Below are positions 1-5,343 of a stretch of DNA of 14,178 nt, piece after piece; position 1 is the first letter of the stretch, and every line of letters starts with the position of its first letter. The stretch is from NCBI GenBank assembly GCA_900547275.1, contig URGA01000053.1:1-14178 (forward strand). The letters are read 5' to 3'. Source of the stretch: an uncultured Oscillospiraceae bacterium. GTDB lineage: Bacteria; Bacillota; Clostridia; Oscillospirales; Acutalibacteraceae. The translations under genes were made by a program, and so were the position numbers. Below the pieces are notes generated by a model, which made no database searches, was not told the DNA's origin, and saw only the letters and a program-made list of their open reading frames with translations.

Positions 1-446
1 TTGCCTGCCATTCTGTTAATGAAAGATGACTTTCCTGTATTCGGTATTCCTACCACCATAAGGCGCAGTGCTTTGCCCGACATACCCCTGGAGCTGTTTT
101 TCTCAATAGTTTTGGCAAGCGCCTTTTTAACAGCAGGCATAAAGGCCGAAAGTCCCTTTCCCGTGCGGCAGTCAACGGCAATAGCGTACTTGCCCTGCTT
201 TTTGAAATAATCAAGCCATAAATTCGTAGCGGCCGGATCGGCAACATCGCACTTATTGAGCAAAACTATTCTGGGCTTTCTGCTCACCAGTTCGTCAAGT
301 TCAGGATTTGCAGAACTCATCGGAATTCTTGCGTCAACAATCTCAACAACGCCGTCAACCTGGGGAAGCATTTCCTTGATCTGGCGCCTTGTTTTTGCCA
401 TATGACCCGGAAACCACTGAACGGTTTGCTTTTGAAAATCAGCCAC
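1..446 (-). CDS. rbgA: Ribosome biogenesis GTPase RbgA/YlqF (5' part; 3' end off the left edge)
   Basis: This encodes a circularly permuted GTPase that, in the RbgA family, acts late in 50S subunit assembly. The visible 148 residues show the N-terminal family signature QWFPGHMAKT (residues 10-19), DARIP (38-42), the G4 motif NKCD (64-67), DCRTGKG (92-98) and then the P-loop GIPNTGKS (133-140). G4 preceding G1 is the permuted order that defines this family. The remaining G2/G3 and C-terminal RNA-binding region lie outside the window. The start is GTG at 446, because the only nearby ATG is out of frame and runs into a stop, and AGAAGG sits 8 nt upstream of this GTG. A good promoter precedes it at 478-506. 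The gene follows rplS; in many Firmicutes lepB sits between the two, and here it is absent. Identity is secure from the motif set. Confidence 0.95.
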   Translation of the reverse strand, partial: MADFQKQTVQWFPGHMAKTRRQIKEMLPQVDGVVEIVDARIPMSSANPELDELVSRKPRIVLLNKCDVADPAATNLWLDYFKKQGKYAIAVDCRTGKGLSAFMPAVKKALAKTIEKNSSRGMSGKALRLMVVGIPNTGKSSFINRMAG

Positions 447-477
447 AGCCTGCACCTTCTTTCATTATTTTCAATAT

Positions 478-506
478 ATAATAACACAAAAATGTATGTT
501 TATCAA
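478..506 (-). promoter_or_regulatory. Sigma-A-type promoter for rbgA
   Basis: Read on the minus strand there is a -35 TTGATA (501-506), a 17-nt spacer, and a -10 TATTAT (478-483). It lies between the rplS terminator and the rbgA GTG start, so rbgA can be transcribed independently of rplS. The predicted 5' UTR is about 25 nt. It is called from sequence resemblance only. Confidence 0.65.
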
Positions 507-514
507 ACCGAGAT

Positions 515-551
515 ATAAAAAAACAGTTCCCGCACATTGTCGGGAACTGTT
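515..551 (-). terminator. Intrinsic terminator of rplS
   Basis: A perfect 11-bp stem (522-532 with 541-551, AACAGTTCCCG / CGGGAACTGTT) encloses an 8-nt loop. On the minus strand it is followed directly by a run of T (complement of the A-run at 517-523). It begins 10 nt beyond the rplS stop codon, the expected geometry for Rho-independent termination. Confidence 0.93.
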
Positions 552-561
552 GCTCTCTTAA

Positions 562-960
562 TTATTCTTCAACAGCTGCTTCTGTTGCTTCAGCTGCTTT
601 AGCGGCAGCGTTGTCTCTCTGAAGGTTTTCCTTAACCTTAGCAGCCTTACCAACGCGGTCACGCAGATAATAGAGCTTAGCACGTCTAACTTTACCTGAA
701 CGGATAACCTCAACCTTCTCAACGTTGGGAGAATGAAGCGGGAATACACGCTCGATACCTACGCCGTATGAAAGGCGGCGAACAGTAAATGTTTCGCTGA
801 TACCTGAACCCTTCATAGCGATTACAGTGCCTTCAAACATCTGAATTCTTTCGCGAGAACCTTCGCGGATCTTTACGGCAACTCTAACGGTGTCACCGAT
901 CTGGAACTTGGGAGCATTCTCTTTCATGCTGCCCTGAGCAATAATTTTAAGTGCGTCCAT
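562..960 (-). CDS. rplS: 50S ribosomal protein L19
   Basis: L19 is a component of the large ribosomal subunit located at the interface with the 30S subunit. The 132-residue product carries the typical L19 core: FQIGDTVRVAVKIREG near residues 19-34, ERIQMFEGTVIA near 37-48, and the hallmark TVRRLSYGVGIERVFPLHSP near 59-78, ending in the basic KVRRAKLYYLRD segment. Bacterial L19 is usually about 115 residues. The extra length is an Ala/Glu-rich C-terminal tail (from about residue 114) of low complexity, common in clostridial versions and likely unstructured. The ATG at 960 has a very strong ribosome binding site, AAGGAGG with 7 nt spacing. The gene has its own promoter, a long 5' leader with a hairpin, and a strong terminator, so it can be expressed as a single unit. 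Confidence 0.98.
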   Translation of the reverse strand: MDALKIIAQGSMKENAPKFQIGDTVRVAVKIREGSRERIQMFEGTVIAMKGSGISETFTVRRLSYGVGIERVFPLHSPNVEKVEVIRSGKVRRAKLYYLRDRVGKAAKVKENLQRDNAAAKAAEATEAAVEE

Positions 961-1042
961 TTTTCTTCCTCCTTATTATTTATGAGATGTTCATAACAGG
1001 AAACCTGAAAGCGGACCATCCTCTTAAATGCCTGAAACGCAA

Positions 1043-1083
1043 AGCATTCAGCACGTTGCAAGAAGCGCAACGGAATAAATGCT
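1043..1083 (-). promoter_or_regulatory. Hairpin in the rplS 5' leader, possible L19-type autoregulatory leader
   Basis: The predicted transcript has about 120 nt before the rplS start. Just after the predicted transcription start, 1076-1083 pairs with 1043-1050 (8 bp including one G·U), and inside it CGTTGC (1067-1072 complement) pairs with GCAACG (1054-1059 complement) around a 7-nt loop. Firmicutes rplS genes are known to carry a structured L19 leader. Position and shape fit that idea, but I could not compare this element with the family model. The rest of the leader (961-1042) shows only the strong ribosome binding site and a short CAGG/CCTG stem. Confidence 0.45.
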
Positions 1084-1088
1084 TAAGT

Positions 1089-1117
1089 ATATTACCACAA
1101 GAGCAATAAAAATGCAA
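1089..1117 (-). promoter_or_regulatory. Sigma-A-type promoter for rplS
   Basis: On the minus strand: -35 TTGCAT (1112-1117), 17-nt spacer, -10 TAATAT (1089-1094). The upstream edge of the conserved block reaches the stop codon of the preceding TIGR03936 gene (1123-1125). There is no terminator between that gene and rplS, so read-through from the upstream operon is also possible. The block from 1089 to 1124 is closely similar to the secG promoter at 9209-9244. Confidence 0.75.
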
Positions 1118-1122
1118 GTCTT

Positions 1123-1788
1123 TTATTTGAATTCTTTATAATCCTTATCAAGCAGGCGGATTCGCTGAATGCGTTTCCATTCAAAATCCATGTCTATTCC
1201 TCTGATAAGCGCGTCAAAAAACAGCGACGGATTAAGATTTCTGCTGGGACCTGCCGCAAGCCTGATATTAAGCACTACGCTTGTATCCCTAACGGAAATA
1301 TTATAGTTGTCGATAAAGCCCTTAATGTCAGTTTCTTTCCAGACCCTTTTGCGCCCTGCCTTAGCTTTTTTGAGAGCCATTATCTGTTCGCCGTTAAGCC
1401 AGGTTTCAATTCGTTTAAGCGCTTCTTCGTTGTCTTGGAATTCAATTTTATATACATAATCAGAATAAGCAATCTCACTGCAGTCGCGAAAATCGCTGTA
1501 AACGTCCATAATCCTTATGCCCATTGGCATAACGGAATTCAAACGGTTTTTCACCTCTTCACAGGGCATATCTTCCAGCAGGCGTATGTCCACCGTTTCG
1601 CAAAGGCTCTCAACTCCCAGGGAAAGCGGGAGCGAAAAGCTCATATAAGCATGAGGATTAAACCCTTCCGTAAACCAAAGCGGTATCTGGGCTCTTCTCA
1701 GCGCTCTGGACATAACACGGTTAATATCAAGATGGCTGATATACTTTGCCCTGTCTTCCTTGCTGAAGCGCAGTCTAATCTCTTGCAT
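1123..1788 (-). CDS. TIGR03936/DUF2344 family radical SAM-linked protein
   Basis: This is a 221-residue member of the family found as the partner, or fused C-terminal half, of TIGR03960 radical SAM proteins. The family signature is at the N-terminus: LRFSKEDRAKYISHLDINRVMSRALRRA (start about residue 6), then FTEGFNPHAYMSFSLPLSLGVES (about 39-61). No cysteine cluster or catalytic motif is apparent. The biochemical role of the family is not established, and I assign none. The ATG at 1788 overlaps the 3' end of the radical SAM gene by 14 nt. Its ribosome binding site GGAGG (8 nt spacing) is embedded in the last codons of that gene, so the two are very likely translationally coupled and made in similar amounts. 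In some relatives the two are a single polypeptide, which fits physical cooperation (inference). Confidence 0.9.
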   Translation of the reverse strand: MQEIRLRFSKEDRAKYISHLDINRVMSRALRRAQIPLWFTEGFNPHAYMSFSLPLSLGVESLCETVDIRLLEDMPCEEVKNRLNSVMPMGIRIMDVYSDFRDCSEIAYSDYVYKIEFQDNEEALKRIETWLNGEQIMALKKAKAGRKRVWKETDIKGFIDNYNISVRDTSVVLNIRLAAGPSRNLNPSLFFDALIRGIDMDFEWKRIQRIRLLDKDYKEFK

Positions 1789-3616
1789 CGCAGTGACCTC
1801 CGTTCAGCTTATTCGCTCCACAGCCTGCGCATTTTATACGGCAGTGGGGCGTGGTTACATTTTCATGGGCTCTCTTGTTTTCAAATTCAAGGAATTTTCT
1901 TGAAACGCCGTAATCAAGATGATCCCAGGGCAGAAGTTCGTCAAACTCACGGCGGCGCTTTGTATAAAACTCAGGTTCAATACCGTTGTCTTTGAACGCC
2001 TTCATCCACATATCAAAATTAAAATGGTCGTCCCAGGAGTCAAACTTACATCCCAGGCGATGCGCCTCCAAAATCACCTTGGAAAGACGTCTGTCCCCTC
2101 TCGCCAGAACGCCCTCAAGAAGCGAAGTTGGAGTTTCGTGATATGAAACACGGATTTTCTTAGAAGGAAGACTTTCCAGCAAATGTGCCTGTTTCTCTTT
2201 AAGCACTTCCATTGTATCTTCCGGCTCCCACTGGAAAGGAGTAAACGGCTTTGGAATAAATGAAGCGCAGGATACCGAAACGGATACGCCGGCGCCTTTA
2301 GGCCTGTCCGGATTTTGATAATAGGCGTCAACAACTTTACCCGCAAGCTGGGCAATTCCTTCTATATCTTCCATTGTTTCGGTGGGAAGACCCATCATAA
2401 AATACAGTTTAACTGACGTCCAGCCTTTAGAAAAGGCTTTGTTACAGGTGCGGAGCACTTCATCCTCGGTAACATTCTTATTTATTACGTCGCGAAGACG
2501 CTGAGTACCTGCTTCAGGGGCGAAAGTAAGACCGCTTTTGCGCACCTGAATTAATTTATTTGCAAGTTCATCGCTGAAGTTGTCTACACGAAGGCTGGGA
2601 AGAGCAAGGTTAATTTTATCTTTCGCCGTCCAATCGATAAGAGAAGTCAGCATTTCGTTTACATGGCTGTGGTCAGAAGTTGAAAGAGAGCAAAGCGAAA
2701 CTTCGTCATACCCTGTTGAAACAACAAGAGCCTTTGCCTGGGAATTAATAGTTTCAACGCTTTTTTCCCTTATAGGACGGTAAATAAAACCTGCCTGACA
2801 AAAGCGACAGCCGCGGATACACCCTCTGAAAATCTCTTCAACTGCTCTGTCGTGGACAACATCTATAAACGGCACTACAAATGATTTCGGGTAGTAAACC
2901 TTATTCATATCCGGCACAATAGCTTTTTTTATCTTTTCGGGAGCGCCGTTTACAGGTGTAAGTGATTTCAGCGTGCCGTCTTCATTATATTCGTCATGGT
3001 AGAAGGACGGAACATATATTCCCTCTATGTCCTTCGCCATCATAAGAAATTCCTGCTTTGATTTATTCTCTTTTTTACAGAGTTTAAGCAGATCAAGTAC
3101 TTCGTTTGTATTGTACTCGCCTTCACCCAGGAAAATTATATCTGCAAAAGCCGCAACAGGCTCAGGATTGCAGGTACAGGGACCGCCGAATGCAACGATT
3201 GGGGTTAATTCCTTTCTCTCCTCAGAAAGAAGCGGTATTCCGGCCAGTTCAAGCATATTGAGAACGTTTGAATATGAAAGCTCATACTGAAGCGTAAAGC
3301 CTATCATATCAAAGTCAGTCAGATAATCCCCGCTTTCGAGAGCAAACAGAGGAACGTTGTTTTTGCGCATCTGCTCTTCCATGTCAGTATCAGGGGCAAA
3401 AACACGCTCGCACCATGCGTCTTCCCGCTCATTCACAAGGCCGTAAAGGATTTTCATTCCAAGATGGCTCATACCTATCTCATAAGTATCAGGGAAACAA
3501 AACGCATAGCGAAGATCGATTTTGTCTTTATCTTTAATTACGCTGTTCAGCTCTCCGCCTGCATAGCGCGCAGGTTTCTGAACATACTGTAATATTTTTT
3601 CAACTTCTTTTTTCAT
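1775..3616 (-). CDS. TIGR03960 family B12-binding-domain-like radical SAM protein
   Basis: This is a 613-residue predicted iron-sulfur enzyme. Residues about 20-200 form the N-terminal B12-binding-like domain (CFPDTYEIGMSHLGMKILY at 40-58, FGGPCTCNPEP at 143-153). I see no DxHxxG cobalamin ligand motif, so true B12 binding is doubtful. The radical SAM core follows: CIRGCRFC at 266-273 gives the CxxxCxxC cluster ligands (C266, C270, C273), with FAPEAGTQRLRDVINKN at 365-381 and YFMMGLPTE at 405-413 typical of the fold. The C-terminus has a second cysteine group, C592, C596, C599 and C609, which could bind another metal or cluster. The substrate is unknown. The ATG at 3616 (AGAGG 5-6 nt upstream) overlaps the M50 gene stop as ATGA, and the 3' end overlaps the TIGR03936 gene. 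Family assignment is firm; function is open. Confidence 0.93.
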   Translation of the reverse strand: MKKEVEKILQYVQKPARYAGGELNSVIKDKDKIDLRYAFCFPDTYEIGMSHLGMKILYGLVNEREDAWCERVFAPDTDMEEQMRKNNVPLFALESGDYLTDFDMIGFTLQYELSYSNVLNMLELAGIPLLSEERKELTPIVAFGGPCTCNPEPVAAFADIIFLGEGEYNTNEVLDLLKLCKKENKSKQEFLMMAKDIEGIYVPSFYHDEYNEDGTLKSLTPVNGAPEKIKKAIVPDMNKVYYPKSFVVPFIDVVHDRAVEEIFRGCIRGCRFCQAGFIYRPIREKSVETINSQAKALVVSTGYDEVSLCSLSTSDHSHVNEMLTSLIDWTAKDKINLALPSLRVDNFSDELANKLIQVRKSGLTFAPEAGTQRLRDVINKNVTEDEVLRTCNKAFSKGWTSVKLYFMMGLPTETMEDIEGIAQLAGKVVDAYYQNPDRPKGAGVSVSVSCASFIPKPFTPFQWEPEDTMEVLKEKQAHLLESLPSKKIRVSYHETPTSLLEGVLARGDRRLSKVILEAHRLGCKFDSWDDHFNFDMWMKAFKDNGIEPEFYTKRRREFDELLPWDHLDYGVSRKFLEFENKRAHENVTTPHCRIKCAGCGANKLNGGHCDARD

Positions 3617-4143
3617 AAATACCTCTTATTTGATATTAAAAGATAAACGGCAATAAGCAGCAGTGAAAATATCCTATAAGCCAGCAGAAGATATACTGCC
3701 AAAGCAAAAACTGCCGAAAGAAAAATCACACTTATTATTTTAAGCGCCCGTGGTTTTACGAAAACAGCGGCAAGCCTTCCGCCGTCCAGCGGATAAATCG
3801 GGAGCATATTAAGACAGAACAAAACAGGATTAACGTTGTCCTTTAATATGATCCACAAAACAAGATTTACCGCGGGTCCGCTCAAAAGCACTGCCGCTTC
3901 CCTTAGCAGTGAAAGCTTTGAATTATAAGTCAGGCCAAATCCGAAGCAGGACAATGTAAGTCTTTGCGGCTTTCCGCCCACAGCAAAAAGAGCCCCCAAA
4001 TGTCCGCATTCATGGAGCGAGGAAAAAATAAGCACCCATAACGCGTCGGTATAATCGCTCAAAGCAATAAATGCCAAAATGAGCAGAAACGAAAATTCAA
4101 ACTTAACACATGTACCGCCTACTGAAAACTCCACATCATTCAC
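3613..4143 (-). CDS. M50 family intramembrane metalloprotease (SpoIVFB-like)
   Basis: This is a 176-residue polytopic membrane protein of the site-2-protease group. HECGH at 44-48 is the HExxH zinc motif, lying at the end of a hydrophobic segment. LNMLPIYPLDGGR at 111-123 is the second signature, with D120 as the third zinc ligand. Hydrophobic stretches are at about 16-42, 78-100, 105-118 and 132-170. It has no PDZ or CBS domain, so it is a minimal enzyme. SpoIVFB cleaves pro-sigma-K in sporulating Firmicutes, but the substrate here cannot be inferred. The assigned start is GTG at 4143, which has no convincing ribosome binding site. A GTG at 4134 has a weak GGTG 6 nt upstream and is an alternative. 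It lies 38 nt after ruvX and overlaps the radical SAM gene by 4 nt (ATGA). Confidence 0.85.
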   Translation of the reverse strand: MNDVEFSVGGTCVKFEFSFLLILAFIALSDYTDALWVLIFSSLHECGHLGALFAVGGKPQRLTLSCFGFGLTYNSKLSLLREAAVLLSGPAVNLVLWIILKDNVNPVLFCLNMLPIYPLDGGRLAAVFVKPRALKIISVIFLSAVFALAVYLLLAYRIFSLLLIAVYLLISNKRYL

Positions 4144-4181
4144 CGATACATATGTACGCCCCAGCGGATTAAATAATAACG

Positions 4182-4589
4182 TTATCTTTTATCAATATAT
4201 GACTGCAAAATCATTACTGCTGAAACGGAGTCAACCTGTTTTTTCCTTTTTGCGCCGCGCACATTGTTTGCAGAAAGAACCTCGTGAGCCATAACAGTTG
4301 TAAGTCTTTCATCCTGATAAACAACAGGCAGACCCGTTGCTTCACTTAGAGAGTCGCCAAGTCTTCGGCATTCGTCGCATCGATAGCCGTATGAGCCGTC
4401 CATATTTCTGGGGAGGCCAACCACTATCTGTTTTGCTTTCTGTTCAACAGCAATTTCTTTAAGTTTTTCAATAAGTTTAGGAGCGTAACGCTCATTTATA
4501 ACGCAAAAAGGCGACGCCAGCATTTCCATTTCGTCACAAAAAGCAACACCGGTACGGGAATCGCCGTAATCCACTGCCATCATGCGCAT
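4182..4589 (-). CDS. ruvX: Putative Holliday junction resolvase / pre-16S rRNA nuclease RuvX (YqgF)
   Basis: This RNase H-like nuclease family is annotated as a Holliday junction resolvase and, from E. coli YqgF work, as a 16S rRNA 5'-end processing nuclease. The 135-residue product shows AVDYGDSRTGVAF at the N-terminus (catalytic Asp7), IVVGLPRNMDGS in the middle, DERLTT (conserved Glu), and VDSVSAVMILQSYID near the C-terminus (final catalytic Asp). All expected acidic residues are present and the length is normal. I chose ATG 4589 because AAAGGGG ends 8-9 nt upstream of it. An in-frame ATG at 4598 exists, but it directly abuts that ribosome binding site and would leave no spacing. It lies in the long operon downstream of the histidine phosphatase, from which it is separated by a strong hairpin. 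Confidence 0.94.
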   Translation of the reverse strand: MRMMAVDYGDSRTGVAFCDEMEMLASPFCVINERYAPKLIEKLKEIAVEQKAKQIVVGLPRNMDGSYGYRCDECRRLGDSLSEATGLPVVYQDERLTTVMAHEVLSANNVRGAKRKKQVDSVSAVMILQSYIDKR

Positions 4590-4616
4590 GCTGAACATCC
4601 CCTTTCAACAAAGAAG

Positions 4617-4645
4617 CAGGACAAACAGCAACGCTGATTGCCCTG
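4617..4645 (-). terminator. Long hairpin between the phosphatase and ruvX (possible attenuator or weak terminator)
   Basis: The minus-strand RNA can fold 4633-4645 against 4617-4629 as a 13-bp stem with one G·U and one U·U pair and a GUU loop. The following RNA is only loosely U-rich (CUUCUUUGUU), so it could be an inefficient terminator, an mRNA processing site or a 3'-end stabiliser for the upstream transcript. It starts 12 nt after the phosphatase stop, in an otherwise unremarkable 68-nt gap that also holds the ruvX ribosome binding site. Confidence 0.45.
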
Positions 4646-4657
4646 CGATTATAATTA

Positions 4658-5341
4658 TTATTCAAAGTACATTCTGTCTCTGTTTTCTTTCTTCCACCAG
4701 ACCTGTTTGCCGAGGGTTGAATAGTCATGGGGAATATGAGACGCGTCATTTTCATAAATCAACTCGGGTATTCCGTTTTCGTCAACATCAATTGCCGAAA
4801 CGCAGGTATTTTCTCCCCAGTCGATATCATTTAATCTTTCGATAGGCCAACCGTGAGCCCAGCAAAGAAGATTTCTTATTGCACAGCCGTGGGACGCGAG
4901 AAGAACGCTCTGACCGAAATGACGTTCGTTAAGCATAAGAACAGTGTTTCTCATGCGTTCGTAAACGTGGAGCATTGACTCGCCGTTCTCTATCTTAAAA
5001 TTATGAGGCTCAAGATTCCACCAGCGCATTTCCTCAGGAAACATCTTGGGCAGATTCGCAAAAGGAACGTTCTCGATCTTTCCTCCGTTTATCTCAATCA
5101 AATCATTGAGAATATGAATAGGAAGTTTAGCCTCGATATTGCAGGCTTTCGCTGTTTTAACACTACGCCTCAGCGGGCTGGAATAAATCGCGTCAAAATG
5201 CTCGCCTTTCATTCTCTCTGACAAAAAGCCCAGCTGAGTACGACCGTTTTCCGTAATATCTCCATCGGAAACGCCGTTAAAAACGCGCTTGATATTGCCG
5301 TATGCTTCGCAGTGACGGACTACTATAAAACGTGTTTTCAA
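4658..5341 (-). CDS. Histidine phosphatase family protein (phosphoglycerate mutase-like)
   Basis: This is a 227-residue member of the histidine phosphatase (branch 1) superfamily, enzymes that transfer phosphate through a phospho-histidine. The N-terminal motif is VVRHCEAYGN (residues 7-16). The catalytic His10 is preserved, but the usual RHG/RHGE reads RHC, a variant I recall from clostridial members. YSSPLRRSVKTA (about 53-64) supplies the second Arg, ENGESM the mid-protein acid, and LLASHGCAIRNLL the second catalytic His. The substrate cannot be predicted; phosphoglycerate mutase, phosphosugar phosphatase and alpha-ribazole phosphatase activities all occur in the group. The start is TTG at 5341, two bases after the PBP stop. 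Its GGAGAGG ribosome binding site lies within the final codons of the PBP gene, which implies coupled expression. Confidence 0.88.
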   Translation of the reverse strand: MKTRFIVVRHCEAYGNIKRVFNGVSDGDITENGRTQLGFLSERMKGEHFDAIYSSPLRRSVKTAKACNIEAKLPIHILNDLIEINGGKIENVPFANLPKMFPEEMRWWNLEPHNFKIENGESMLHVYERMRNTVLMLNERHFGQSVLLASHGCAIRNLLCWAHGWPIERLNDIDWGENTCVSAIDVDENGIPELIYENDASHIPHDYSTLGKQVWWKKENRDRMYFE

Positions 5342-5343
5342 CG

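Noticed and set aside
961..1015. Short upstream ORF in the rplS leader starting at an ATG after AAGAGG
   Set aside because: The ribosome binding sequence directly abuts the ATG with no spacing, and the frame runs out of phase into rplS without a stop, so translation is unlikely.
1435..1995. Plus-strand open frame of 186 codons
   Set aside because: It is antisense to the overlapping radical SAM and TIGR03936 genes, both of which have clear family motifs in this stretch.
4147..4156. 10-bp palindrome TACATATGTA just before the M50 start
   Set aside because: It is too short and AT-rich to claim as an operator or site without further support.
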